The notes under the pieces are model-generated. The model did not search any database. It was not told the DNA's origin and worked only from the letters and a program-made list of their open reading frames with translations. This document shows positions 46,401 through 60,400 of a DNA stretch of 64,000 nucleotides, one piece after another. The DNA comes from Megaleporinus macrocephalus (Eukaryota > Chordata > Actinopteri > Characiformes > Anostomidae): contig CM038719.1 of the NCBI GenBank assembly GCA_021613375.1, positions 39,856,120 through 39,920,119 on the forward strand, read 5' to 3'. Position 1 is the first letter of the stretch; the number at the start of each line of letters is the position of its first letter. The position numbers were made by a program, and so were the translations under genes.

Positions 46401-48400
46401 TGTGCTGGTCATATGATAATCATGTGCCGGTTATTTGCAGGTCATGTGCCAATCATGTGATGATTCTGCGCAGATCATGCGCTGGTCATGTGCTCGTCAT
46501 GTGTTCATCATCTGGTAGTCCTGTGCTGATCACATGCTGGTCATGTGCTGGTCATGTGCTGGTCATGTGCTGGTCATGTGCTGGTCATGTGCTGTTCACG
46601 TGCTGTTCACGTGCTGATCAAGTGCTGATCAAGTGCTGATCAAGTGCTGATCAAGTGCTGGTCATGTGCTGATCACATGCTGATCACGTGCTGGTCTTGT
46701 GCTTGTCATGTGCTCATCATGTGCTGGTCCTGTGCTGATCATGTGCTGGTCATGTGCTGGTCCTGTGTTGGTCCTGTGTTGGTCCTGTGCTGGTCCTGTG
46801 TTGGTCCTGTGTTGGTCCTGTGCTGATCATGTGTTGGTCCTGTGTTGGTCCTGTGCTGATCATGTGCTTGTCCTGCTCTGGTCTTTCTGCTGGTCCTGTG
46901 CTTGTCCTGCTCTGGTCTTTCTGCTGGTTCTGTGGTGGTCCTGCACTGGTCTTTCTGCTGATCCTGTCCTGGACCTGTCCTGATCATGTGCCGGTCATGT
47001 GCTGGTCATGTGCTGGTCATGTGCTGGTCATTTGCTGGCCATGTGTTGATCATGTGCAAGCCCTTTGCTGATCATGTGCTAGCCCTGTGCTGATCATGTG
47101 CTAGCCCTGTGCTGATAATGTGCTGGTCCTTTGCTGATCATGTGCTGATCCTGTGCTGGTCCTGAGCTGGTCCTGTGCACATCATGTGCTGGTCATGTGC
47201 TGGTCATTTGTTAGTCCTGTGCTGATCACATGCTGGTCATGTGCTGGTCCTGTGCTTATCCTGTGCTTGTCCTGTGCTTGTCCTGTGCTGGTCCTGTGCT
47301 TGTCCTGTGCTGGTCCGGTGCTAATCATGTGCGGATCATGTGCTAGTCCTGTGTTGGTCACGTGGTTTTCCTGTTTTGGTCATGCGCAGATCATGTGCTG
47401 GTCATGTGCTAATCATGTGCTGGTCCTGTGCTGGTCCTGTGCTGGGCCTGTGCTGGGCCTGTGCTGGTCCTGCTCTGGTCCTGTGGTAGTCCTGCACTGG
47501 TCTTTCTGCTGGTCCTGTGCTGGTCCTGTCCTGATCATGTGCCGGTCATATGATAATCATGTGCCGGTTATTTGCAGGTCATGTGCCAATCATGTGATGA
47601 CTCTGCGCAGATCATGTGCTGGTCATGTGCTGGTCCAGTGCTGGTCCTGCTCTGGTCTTTCTGCTGGTCCTGTGGTGCTCCTGCACTGGTCTTTCTGCTG
47701 GTCCTGTGCTGGTCCTGTCCTGATCATGTGCTGGTCATATGATAATCATGTGCCGGTTATTTGCAGGTCATGTGCCAATCATGTGATGATTCTGCGCAGA
47801 TCATGCGCTGGTCATGTGCTGATCATGTGCTCGTCATGTGTTGGTCATGTGTTCATCATCTGGTAGTCCTTTGCTGATCACATGCTGGTCATGTGCTGGT
47901 CACGTGCTGTTCACGTGCTGTTCACGTGCTGATCAAGTGCTGATCAAGTGCTGGTCAAGTGCTGGTCATGTGCTGATCACGTGCTCATCATGTGCTGGTC
48001 CTGTGCTGGTCATGTGCTGGTCCTGTGTTGGTCCTGTGTTGGTCCTGTGCTGATCATGTGTTGGTCCTGTGTTGGTCCTGTGCTGATCATGTGCTTGTCC
48101 TGCTCTGGTCTTTCTGCTGGTCCTGTGCTGGTCCTGCTCTGGTCTTTCTGCTGGTTCTGTGGTGGTCCTGCACTGGTCTTTCTGCTGATCCTGTGCTGGA
48201 CCTGTCCTGATCATGTGCCGGTCATATGATAATCATGTGCCGGTTATTTGCAGGTCATGTGCTGGTCATGTGCTGGTCATGTGCTGATCCTGTGCTGATC
48301 ACGTGCTGGTCACGTGCTGATCATGTGCTGATCATGTGCTAGCCCTGTGCTGATCATGTGCTAGCCCTGTGCTGATCATGTGCTAGCCCTGTGCTGATCA
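40487..48400 (+). repeat. 11-bp satellite, proximal domain (type A)
   Basis: The array begins near 40487 (cagcttgctggtcctgtg) and consists of 11-bp units tgctggtcctg, tgctggtcatg, tgctgatcatg, tgctagccctg and variants. This part is marked by a recurring module of variant units: gctctggtctttctgctgg, gtcatatgataatcatgtg, ccggttatttgcaggtcatg and caatcatgtgatgactctgc. The module recurs near 40.86, 41.1, 41.6, 41.9, 42.8, 43.15, 43.7, 44.35, 44.7, 44.9, 45.2, 46.2, 46.4, 47.5, 47.7 and 48.2 kb. Longer blocks are also copied, for example 40.95-41.6 kb to 42.9-43.7 kb. Open frames here are repeat translation. Confidence 0.98.
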
Positions 48401-51400
48401 TGTGCTGATAATGTGTTAGTCATGTGCTGGTCCTGTGCTTGTCATGTGTTGATCATGTGCTAGCCCTGTGCTGATCCTGTGCTGGTCCTGTGCTGGTCAT
48501 GTACGGATCATGTGTCAGTCCTATGCTGGTCCTGCGCTGGTCCTTTCTGATCTTGTGTTGGTCATGTGCTGGTCCTGTGCTTGTCCTGTGCTGGTCCTGT
48601 GCAAATCATGTGCGGATCATGTGCTGGTCCTGTGTTGGTCACGTGCTGGTCCGGTGCTGGTCATGTGCTGATCACGTATTAGTTCTGTGCTGGTCATGTG
48701 CTGATCATGTGCTAATCATGTGCGCGTCATGTGCTGGTCCTGTGCTGGTCCTGTGCTTGTCATGTGCTGATCATGTGCTGATCATGTGCTGATCCAGTGC
48801 TGGTCATGTGCTGGTCCTATGCTAATCATATTTTGGTCATGTGCTGACCATGTGCTGGTCATGTGCTGGTCATGTGTTGGTCATGTGCTGATCATGTGCT
48901 GGTCATGTGCGGTTCATGTGCTGATCAAGTGCTGGTCATGTGCTGGTCATGTGCTCATCACGTGCTGGTCATGTGTTGATCATGTGCTAGCCCTGTGCTG
49001 ATCATGTGCTGGTCCTGTGCTGGTCATGTGCTGATCATGTGTTAGTCCTATGCTGGTCCTGCGCTGGTCCTTTCTGATCTTGTGTTGGTCATGTGCTGGT
49101 CCTGTGATAATCATGTGCGGATCATGTGCTGGTCCTGTGTTGGTCACGTGCTGGTCCAGTGCTGGTCATGTGCTGATCACGTATTAGTTCTGTGCTGGTC
49201 ATGTGCTGGTCATGTGGTACTCATGTGCTGGTCATGTGCTAATCATGTGCTGGTCCTGTGCTGGTCCTGTGCTTGTCTTGTGCTGATCATGTGCTGATCA
49301 TGTGCTGGTCCTGTGCTGGTCCTATGCTAATCATATTTTGGTCATGTGCTGATCATGTGCTGGTCATGTTCTAGTCCTGTGCTGATAACGTGCTGATCAC
49401 GTGCTGATCACGTGTTGGTCATGTGCGGGTCATGTGCTGGTCATGTGCTGGTCATGTGCTCATTACGTTCTGGTCATGTTCTGATCATGTGCTGGTCCTG
49501 TGCTGGTCCTATGCTGGTCATGTGCTGATCATGTGTTAGTCCTATGCTGGTCCTGCGTTGGTCCTTTGCTGATCATGTGTTGGTCATGTGCTGGTCCTGT
49601 GCTAATCATGTGTGGATCATGTGCTGGTCCTGTGTTGGTCACGTGTTAGTCCTCTGCTGGTCATGTGCTGGTCCTTTACTGATCATGTGCTAATCATGTG
49701 CACGTCATGTGCTGGTCCTGTGCTGGTCCTGTGCTGGTCCTGTGCTGGTCCTGTGCTGGTCCTGTGCTTGTCATGTGCTGGTTCTGTGCTGGTCATGTGC
49801 TGATCACGTGCTGGTCTTGTGCTTGACATGTGCTCATCATGTGCTGGTCCTGTGCTGGTCCTGTGCTGGTCCTGTGCTTGTCATGTGCTGGTCCTGTGCT
49901 TGTCATGTGCTGATCATGTGCTGATCATGTGTTGGTCATGTATTGGTCATGTGTTGGTCATGTGCTGGTCCTGTGCTTGTCATGTGCTGGTCCTGTGCTA
50001 GCCCTGTGCTGATCATGTGCTGGTCCTGTGCTGGTCCTGTGCTGGTCCTGTGCTGGTCATGTGCTGATCATGTGTGAGTCCTATGCTGGTCCTGTGCTGA
50101 TCCTGTGCAAATCATGTGCGGATCATGTGCTGGTCCTGTGTTGGTCACGTGCTGGTCCTGTGCTGGTCATGTGCTGATCACGTGTTAGTCCTGTGCTGGT
50201 CATGTGCTAATCATGTGCTGATCATGTGCTGGTCATGTGCTGATCACGTATTAGTTCTGTGCTGGTCGTGTGCTAATCATGTGCGCGTCATGTGCTGGTC
50301 ACGTGCTGGTCACGTGCTGGTCATGTGCTGATCATGTGCTAGCCCTGTGCTGATCATATGCTAGCCCTGTGCTGATCATGTGCTGATAATGTGTTGGTCA
50401 TGTGCTGGTCCTGTGCTTGTCATGTGCTGGTCATGTGGTACTCATGTGCTGGTCATGTGCTGGTCATGTGTTGATCATGTGCTAGCCCTGTGCTGATCAT
50501 GTGCTGGTCCTGTGCTGGTCATGTACGGATCATGGGTCAGTCCTATGCTGGTCCTGCACTGGTCCTTTCTGATCTTGTGTTGGTCATGTGCTGGTCCTGT
50601 GCTTGTCCTGTGCTGGTCCTGTGCAAATCATGTGCGGATCATTTGCTGGTCCTGTGTTGGTCACGTGCTGGTCCGGTGCTGGTCATGTGCTGATCACGTA
50701 TTAGTTCTGTGCTGGTCATGTGCTGATCATGTGCTAATCATGTGCGCGTCATGTGCTGGTCCTGTGCTGGTCCTGTGCTGGTCCTGTGCTTGTCATGTGC
50801 TGATCATGTGCTGATCCAGTGCTGGTCATGTGCTGGTCCTGTGCTGGTCCTATGCTAATCATATTTTGGTCATGTGCTGACCATGTGCTGATCATGTGCT
50901 GATCCAGTGCTGGTCATGTGCTGGTCCTGTGCTGGTCCTATGCTAATCATATTTTGGTCATGTGCTGACCATGTGCTGGTCATGTGCTAGTCCTGTGCTG
51001 ATCACGTGCTGATCATGTGCTGATCATGTGCTGATCATGTGCTGATCATGTGCTGGTCCTGTGCTGGTCCTGTGCTGATCATGTGCTGATCATGTGTTAG
51101 TCCTATGCTGGTCCTGCGTTGGTCCTTTGCTGATCATGTGTTGGTCATGTGCTGGTCCTGTGCTAATCATGTGTGGATCATGTGCTGGTCCTGTGTTGGT
51201 CACGTGTTGGTCCTGTGCTGGTCATGTGCTAATCATGCGCTGGTCATGTGCTGGTCCTTTGCTGATCATGTGCTGGTCCTGTGCTTGTCATGTGCTGGTC
51301 ATGTGCTGATCATGTGCTGATCATGTGCTGATCATGTGTTGGTCATGTATTGGTCATGTGTTGGTCATGTGCTGGTCCTGTGCTTGTCATGTGCTGGTCC

Positions 51401-54400
51401 TGTGCTAGCCCTGTGCTGATCATGTGCTGGTCCTGTGCTAGTCCTGTGCTGGTCATGTGCTGATCATGTGTGAGTCCTATGCTGGTCCTGTGCTGATCCT
51501 GTGCAAATCATGTGCGGATCATGTGCTGGTCCTGTGTTGGTCACGTGCTGGTCCTGTGCTGGTCATGTGCTGATCACGTGTTAGTCCTGTGCTGGTCATG
51601 TGCTAATCATGTGCTGTTCATGTGCTGGTCATGTGCTGATCACGTATAAGTTCTGTGCTGGTCGTGTGCTAATCATGTGCGCGTCATGTGCTTGTCATGT
51701 GCTGATCATGTGCTGGTCACGTGCTGGTCACGTGCTGGTCATGTGCTGATCATGTGCTAGCCCTGTGCTGATCATATGCTAGCCCTGTGCTGATCATGTG
51801 CTGATAATGTGTTGGTCATGTGCTGGTCCTGTGCTTGTCATGTGCTGGTCATGTGGTACTCATGTGCTGGTCCTGTGCTGGTCATGTGATAATCATGTGC
51901 TAGCCGTGTGCTGATCATGTGCTGGTAATGTGCTGATCATGTGTTAGTCCTATGCTGGTCCTGCGCTGGTCCTTTGATCCGCAAATCATGTGCGGATCAT
52001 GTGCTGGTCCTGTGTTGGTCACGTGCTGGTCCTGTGCTGGTCATGTGCTGATCGCGTATTAGTCCTGTGCTGGTCATGTGCTGGTCATGTGGTACTCATG
52101 TGCTGGTCATGTGCTGGTCCTTTCCTGATCATGTACGCGTCATGTGCTGGTCCTGTGCTTGTCATGTGCTGATCATGTGCTGGTCATGTGTTGGTCATGT
52201 GTTGGTCATGTGCTGGTCCTGTGCTAATCATATTTTGGTCATGTGCTGATCATGTTCTGGTCATGTGCTAGTCCTGTGCTGATCATGTGCTGATCACGTG
52301 CTGATCACGTGTTGGTCATGTGCGGTTCATGTGCTGATCAAGTGCTGGTCATGTGCTGGTCATGTGCTCATCACGTGCTGGTCATGTGCTGGTCATGTGT
52401 TGATCATGTGCTAGCCCTGTGCTGATCATGTGCTGGTCCTGTGCTGGTCATGTGCTGATCATGTGTTAGTCCTATGCTGGTCCTGCGCTGGTCCTTTCTG
52501 ATCTTGTGTTGGTCATGTGCTGGTCCTGTGCAAATCATGTGCGGATCATGTGCTGGTCCTGTGTTGGTCACGTATTAGTTCTGTGCTGGTCATGTGGTAC
52601 TCATGTGATGGTCATGTGCTAATCCTGTGCGCGTCATGTGCTGATCACGTGTTGGTCATGTGCGGGTCATGTGCGGGTCATGTGCTGGTCATGTGCTGGT
52701 CATGTGCTCATGACGTGCTGGTCATGTGCTCATGACGTGCTGGTCATGTGCTCATGACGTGCTGGTCATGTGCTGATCATGTGCTCATCACGTGCTGGTC
52801 ATGTGCTGGTCATGTGTTGATCATGTGCTAGCCCTGTGCTGATCCTGTGCTGGTCCTATGCTGGTCATGTGCTGATCATGTGTTAGTCCTATGCTGGTCC
52901 TGCGTTGGTCCTGTGCTAATCATGTGTGGATCATGTGCTGGTCCTGTGTTGGTCACGTGCTGGTCCTGTGCTGGTCATGTGCTGATCACGTATTAGTCCT
53001 GTGCTGGTCATGTGCTGGTCATGTGGTACTCATGTGCTGGTCATGTGCTGGTCCTTTCCTGATCATGTGCGCGTCATGTGCTGGTCCTGTTCTTGTCATG
53101 TGCTGATCATGTGCTGGTCATGTGCTGGTCATGTGCTGGTCATGTGCTGATCATGTGCTGGTCATGTGCTAGTCCTGTGCTGATCATGTTCTGATCACGT
53201 GCTGGTCATGTGTTGATCATGTGCTAGCCCTGTGCTGATCATGTGCTGGTCCTGTGCTGGTCATGTGCCGATCATGTGTTAGTCCTATGCTGGTCCTGCG
53301 CTGGTCCTTTCTGATCTTGTGTTGGTCATGTGCTGGTCCTGTGATAATCATGTGCGGATCATGTGCTGGTCCTGTGTTGGTCACGTGCTGGTCCGGTGCT
53401 GGTCATGTGCTGATCACGTATTAGTTCTGTGCTGGTCATGTGCTGGTCATGTGGTACTCATGTGATGGTCATGTGCTAATCATGTGCTGGTCCTGTGCTG
53501 GTCCTGTGCTTGTCATGTGCTGATCATGTGCTGATCATGTGCTGGTCCTGTGCTGGTCCTATGCTAATCATATTTTGGTCATGTGCTGATCATGTGCTTG
53601 TCATGTGCTGATCATGTGCTGATCATGTGCTGGTCCTGTGCTGGTCCTATGCTAATCATATTTTGGTCATGTGCTGATCATGTGCTGGTCATGTTCTAGT
53701 CCTGTGCTGATCACGTGCTGATCACGTGTTGGTCATGTGCGGGTCATGTGCGTGTCATGTGCTGGTCATGTGCTGGTCATGTGCTGGTCATGTGCTCATG
53801 ACGTGCTGGTCATGTGCTGATCATGTGCTGGTCCTGTGCTGGTCCTATGCTGGTCATGTGCTGATCATGTGTTAGTCCTATGCTGGTCCTGCGTTGGTCC
53901 TTTGCTGATCATGTGTTGGTCATGTGCTGGTCCTGTGCTAATCATGTGTGGATCATGTGCTGGTCCTGTGTTGGTCACGTGTTAGTCCTGTGCTGGTCAT
54001 GTGCTGGTCCTTTGCTGATCATGTGCTAATCATGTGCGCGTCATGTGCTGGTCCTGTGCTGGTCCTGTGCTGGTCCTGTGCTTGTCATGTGCTGGTTCTG
54101 TGCTGGTCATGTGCTGATCACGTGCTGATCACGTGCTGGTCTTGTGCTGGTCTTGTGCTTGACATGTGCTCATCATGTGCTGGTCCTGTGCTTGTCCTGT
54201 GCTGGTCATGTGCTGGTCATGTGCTGGTCCTGTGTTGGTCCTGTGTTGGTCCTGTGTTGGTCCTGTGCTGATCATGTGTTTGTCCTGTGTTGGTCCTGTG
54301 TTGGTCCTGTGCTGATCATGTGCTTGTCCTGCTCTGGTCTTTCTGCTGGTCCTGTGCTTGTCCTGCTCTGGTCTTTCTGCTGGTTCTGTGGTGGTCCTGC

Positions 54401-57400
54401 ACTGGTCTTTCTGCTGATCCTGTGCTGGACCTGTCCTGATCATGTGCTGATCATGTGCTAGCCCTGTGCTGATCATGTGTTAGTCCTATGCTGGTCATGC
54501 GCTGGTCCTGTGCTCGTCCTGTGCTCGTCAAGTGCTGGTCCTGTGCTGGTAATGTGCTGATCATGTGTTAGTCCTATGCTGGTCATGCGCTGGTCCTTTG
54601 CTAATCTTGTGTTGGTCATGTGCTGGTCCTGTGCAAATCATGTGCGGATCATGTGCTGGTCCTGTGTTGGTCACGTGCTGGTCCTGTGTTGGTCACGTGC
54701 TGGTCCTGTGTTGGTCACGTGCTGGTCAAGTGCTGGTCATGTGCTGATCATGTGCTGGTCATATGTTGGTCATGTGCTGATCATGTGCTGGTCATGTGCT
54801 ACTCCTGCGCTGATCATGTGCTGAGCATGTGCTGATCACGTGTTGGTCATGTGCGGTTCATGTGCTGATCATGTGCTGGTCATGTGCTGGTCATGTGCTC
54901 ATCACGTGCTGGTCATGTGCTGGTCATGTGTTGATCATGTGCTAGCCCTGTGCTGATCATGTGCTGGTCCTGTGCTGGTCCTGTGCTGGTCATGTACGGA
55001 ACATGTGTTAGTCCTATGCTGCTCCTGCGCTGGTCCTTTCTGATCTTGTGTTGGTCATGTGCTGGTCCTATGCAAATCATGTGCGGATCATGTGCTGGTC
55101 CTGTGTTGGTCACGTGCTGGTCCGGTGCTGGTCATTTGCTGATCACGTATTAGTTCTGTGCTGGTTATGTGCTGATCATGTGCTAATCATGTGCGCGTCA
55201 TGTGCTGGTCCTGTGCTGGTCCTGTGCTGGTCCTGTGCTTGTCATGTGCTGATCATGTGCTGATCATGTGCTGATCCAGTGCTGGTCATGTGCTGGTCCT
55301 GTGCTGGTCCTATGCTGATCACGTGCTAATCACGTGCTGATCACGTGTTGGTCATGTGCTGGTCATGTGCTGATCATATGTTGATCATGTGCTGATCATG
55401 TGCTGATCATGTGCTGGTCCTGTGCTGGTCCTGTGCTGATCACGTGCTAATCACGTGCTGATCACGTGTTGATCATGTGCTGGTCATGTGCTGATCATGT
55501 GTTGATCATGTGCTGATCATGTGCTGATCATGTGCTGGTCCTGTGCTGGTCCTGTGCTGATCATGTGCTGATCATGTGTTAGTCCTATGCTGGTTCTGCG
55601 TTGGTCCTTTGCTGATCATGTGTTGGTCATGTGCTGGTCCTGTGCTAATCATGTGTGGATCATGTGCTGGTCCTGTGTTGGTCACGTGTTGGTCCTGTGC
55701 TGGTCATGTGCTAATCATGCGCTGGTCATGTGCTGGTCCTTTGCTGATCATGTGCTGGTCCTGTGCTGGTCCTGTGCTGGTCCTGTGCTGGTCCTGTGCT
55801 GGTCCTGTGCTTGTCATGTGCTGGTCCTGTGCTTGTCATGTGCTGATCATGTGCTGGTCATGTGCTGATCATGTGCTGGTCATGTGTTGGTCATGTATTG
55901 GTCATGTGTTGGTCATGTGCTGGTCCTGTGCTTGTCATGTGCTGGTCCTGTGCTAGCCCTGTGCTGATCATGTGCTGGTCCTGTGCTGGTCATGTGCTGA
56001 TCATGTGTGAGTCCTATGCTGGTCCTGTGCTGGTCCTGTGCAAATCATGTGCGGATCATGTGCTGGTCCTGTGTTGGTCACGTGCTGGTCCTGTGCTGGT
56101 CATGTGCTGATCACGTGTTAGTCCTGTGCTGGTCGTGTGCTAATCATGTGCGCGTCATGTGCTTGTCATGTGCTGATCATGTGCTTTTCACTTGCTGGTC
56201 ATGTGCTGATCCTGTGCTGGTCCTATGCTGATCACGTGCTAATCACGTGCTGATCACGTGTTGATCATGTGCTGGTCATGTGCTGATCATGTGTTGATCA
56301 TGTGCTGATCATGTGCTGATCATGTGCTGGTCCTGTGCTAGCCCTGTGCTGATCATGTGCTAATCACGTGCTGATCACGTGTTGATCATGTGCTGGTCAT
56401 GTGCTGATCATGTGTTGATCATGTGCTGATCATGTGCTGATCATGTGCTGGTCCTGTGCTGGTCCTGTGCTGATCATGTGCTGATCGTGTGTTAGTCCTA
56501 TGCTGGTTCTGCGTTGGTCCTTTGCTGATCATGTGTTGGTCATGTGCTGGTCCTGTGCTAATCATGTGTGGATCATGTGCTGGTCCTGTGTTGGTCACGT
56601 GTTGGTCCTGTGCTGGTCATGTGCTAATCATGCGCTGGTCATGTGCTGGTCCTTTGCTGATCATGTGCTGGTCCTGTGCTGGTCCTGTGCTGGTCCTGTG
56701 CTGGTCCTGTGCTGGTCCTGTGCTGGTCATGTGCTGGTCCTGTGCTTGTCATGTGCTGATCATGTGCTGGTCATGTGCTGATCATGTGCTGGTCATGTGT
56801 TGGTCATGTATTGGTCATGTGTTGGTCATGTGCTGGTCCTGTGCTTGTCATGTGCTGGTCCTGTGCTAGCCCTGTGCTGATCATGTGCTGGTCCTGTGCT
56901 GGTCATGTGCTGATCATGTGCTGAGTCCTATGCTGGTCCTGTGCTGGTCCTGTGCAAATCATGTGCGGATCATGTGCTGGTCCTGTGTTGGTCACGTGCT
57001 GGTCCTGTGCTGGTCATGTGCTGATCACGTGTTAGTCCTGTGCTGGTCGTGTGCTAATCATGTGCTGCGTCATGTGCTTGTCATGTGCTGATCATGTGCT
57101 GGTCACTGTGCTGGTCATGTGCTAGTCCTGTGCTGATCATGTGCTGATCATGTGTTGGTCCATGTGCTGGTCCTGTGCTTGTCATGTGCTGGTCATGTGG
57201 TACTCATGTGCTGGTCCTGTGCTGGTCATGTGATAATCATGTGCTAGCCGTGTGCTGATCATGTGCTAGCCCTGTGCTGATCATGTGCTGGTCATGTGCT
57301 GGTCCTGTGCTGGTCCTGTGCTGGTCCTGTGCTGGTCCTGTGCTTGTCCTGTGCTGGTAATGTGCTGATCATGTGTTAGTCCTATGCTGGTCCTGCGTTG

Positions 57401-60400
57401 GTCCTTTGCTGATCATGTGTTGGTCATGTGCTGGTCCTGTGCTAATCATGTGTGGATCATGTGCTGGTCCTGTGTTGGTCACGTGTTAGTCCTGTGCTGG
57501 TCATGTGCTGGTCCTTTGCTGATCATGTGCTAATCATGTGCTGCGTCATGTGCTGGTCCTGTGCTGGTCCTGTGCTGGTCCTGTGCTTGTCATGTGCTGG
57601 TTCATGTGCTGGTCATGTGCTGATCACGTGCTGATCACGTGCTGGTCATGTGCTGGTCATGTGCTTGGTCATGTGCTGATCATGTGCTGGTCCTGTGCTT
57701 GTCCTGTGCTGGTCATGTGCTGGTCATGTGCTGGTCCTGTGCTGGTCCTGTGCTGGTCCTGTGTTGGTCACTGTGTCTGGTCCATGTGCTGATCATGTGT
57801 TTAGTCCTGTGCTGGTCCTGTGCTGGTCCTGTGCTGGTCCTGTGCTGATCATGTGCTTGTCCTGTGCTGGTCTTGTCTGCTGGTCCCTGTGCTTGTCCTG
57901 CTCTGGTCTTTCTGCTGGTTCTGTGCTGGTCCTGCACTGGTCTTTCTGCTGATCCTGTGCTGGTCCCTGTGCTGATCATGTGCTGATCATGTGCTGGTCC
58001 TGTGCTGATCATGTGCTGACAATGTGTTAGTCATGTGCTGGTCCTGTGCTTGTCATGTGCTGGTCATGTGTTACTCATGTGCTGGTCCTGTGCTGGTCAT
58101 GTGCTGATCACGTATTAGTTCTGTGCTGGTCGTGTGCTAATCATGTGCGCGTCATGTGCTTGTCATGTGCTTTTCACTTGCTGGTCATGTGCTGATCATG
58201 TGCTGATAATGTGTTGGTCATGTGCTGGTCCTGTGCTTGTCATGTGCTGGTCATGTGGTACTCATGTGCTGGTCCTGTGCTGGTCATGTGATAATCATGT
58301 GCTAGCCGTGTGCTGATCATGTGCTGAGTCCCTGTGCTGATCATGTGCTGGTCATGTGCTGGTCATGTGCTGGTCCTATGCTGGTCCTATGCTGGTCCTG
58401 TGCTGGTCCTGTGCTGGTCCTGTGCTGGTCCTGTGCTGGTCCTGTGCTGATCATGTGTTAGTCCTATGCTGGTCCTGCGCTGGTCCTTTGCTAATCGTGT
58501 GTTGGTCATGTTCTGTTCCTGTGCAAATCATGTGCGGATCATGTGCTGGTCCTGTGTTGGTCACGTGCTGGTCCTGTGCTGGTCATGTGCTGATCACGTA
58601 TTAGTCCTGTGCTGGTCATGTGCTGGTCATGTGGTACTCATGTGCTGGTCATGTGCTGGTCCTGTTCTTGTCATGTGCTGATCATGTGCTGGTCATGTGC
58701 TGGTCATGTGCTGGTCATGTGCTGGTCATGTGCTGATCATGTGTTGGTCATGTGCTAATCATATTTTGGTCATGTGCTGATCATGTGTCTGGTCATGTGC
58801 TAGTCCTGTGCTGATCATGTGCTGATCACGTGTTGGTCATGTGCGGTTAATTTGCTGATCAAGTGCTGGTCATGTGCTGGTCATGTGCTCATCACGTGCT
58901 GGTCATGTGCTGGTCATGTGTTGATCATGTGCTAGCCCTGTGCTGAACCTATGCTGATCATGTTCTGATCATGTGCTGGTCCTGTGCTGGTCCTGTGCTG
59001 GTCATGTGCTGATCATGTGTTAGTCCTATGCTGGTCCTGCGCTGGTCCTTTCTGATCTTGTGTTGGTCATGTGCTGGTCCTGTGCAAATCATGTGCGGAT
59101 CATGTGCTGGTCCTGTGTTGGTCACGTGCTGGTCCGGTGCTGGTCATGTGCTGATCACGTATTAGTTCTGTGCTGGTCATGTGGTACTCATGTGATTGTC
59201 ATGTGCTAATCCTGTGCGCGTCATGTGCTGGTCCTGTGCTGGTCCTGTGCTTGTCATGTGCTGATCATGTGCTGATCATGTGCTGGTCATGTGCTGGTCC
59301 TGTGCTGGTCCTATGCTAATCATATTTTGGTCATGTGCTGATCATGCGCTGGTTATGTGCTAGTCCTGTGCTGATCACGTGCTGATCACGTGTTGGTCAT
59401 GTGCGGGTCATGTGCTGGTCATGTGCTGGTCATGTGCTGGTCATGTGCTCATGACGTGCTGGTCATGTGCTGATCATGTGCTGGTCCTGTGCTGGTCCTA
59501 TGCTGGTCATGTGCTGATCATGTGTTAGTCCTATGCTGGTCCCTGCGTTGGTCCTTTGCTGATCATGTGTTGGTCATGTGCTGGTCCTGTGCTAATCATG
59601 TGTGGATCATGTGCTGGTCCTGTGTTGGTCACGTGTTAGTCCTGTGCTGGTCATGTGCTGGTCCTTTGCTGATCATGTGCTAATCATGTGCGCGTCATGT
59701 GCTGGTCCTGTGCTGGTCCTGTGCTGGTCCTGTGCTTGTCATGTGCTGGTTCTGTGCTGGTCATGTGCTGATCACGTGCTGGTCTTGTGCTGGTCTTGTG
59801 CTTGTCATGTGCTTGATCATGTGCTGGTCCTGTGCTTGTCCTGTGCTGGTCATGTGCTGGTCATGTGCTGGTCCTGTGTTGGTCCTGTGTTGGTCCTGTG
59901 TTGGTCCTGTGTTGGTCCTGTGCTGATCATGTGTTTGTCCTGTGTTGGTCCTGTGCTGGTCCTGTGTTGGTCCTGTGCTGATCATGTGCTTGTCCTGCTC
60001 TGGTCTTTCTGCTGGTCCTGTGCTTGTCCTGCTCTGGTCTTTCTGCTGGTTCTGTGGTGGTCCTGCACTGGTATTTCTGCTGATCCTGTGCTGGACCTGT
60101 CCTGATCATGTGCTGATCATGTGCTAGCCCTGTGCTGATCATGTGCTGACAATGTGTTAGTCATGTGCTGGTCCTGTGCTTGTCATGTGCTGGTCATGTG
60201 TTACTCATGTGCTGGTCCTGTGCTGGTCATGTGATAATCATGTGATAGCCGTGTGCTGATCATGTGCTAGCCCTGTGCTGATCATGTGTTAGTCCTATGC
60301 TGGTCATGCGCTGGTCCTGTGCTCGTCCTGTGCTCGTCAAGTGCTGGTCCTGTGCTGGTAATGTGCTGATCATGTGTTAGTCCTATGCTGGTCATGGGCT

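Noticed and set aside
44687..47866. Open frames of 227 and 237 codons, Cys/Trp/Leu/Val-rich, looking like membrane proteins
   Set aside because: They are the 11-bp satellite read in frame; overlapping frames give the same peptide, and their ends are set by the unit variants that create stops.
46739..60142. Minus-strand frames rich in His, Gln, Asp, Thr and Arg
   Set aside because: They are the reverse strand of the same satellite, with no start context or independent motif.
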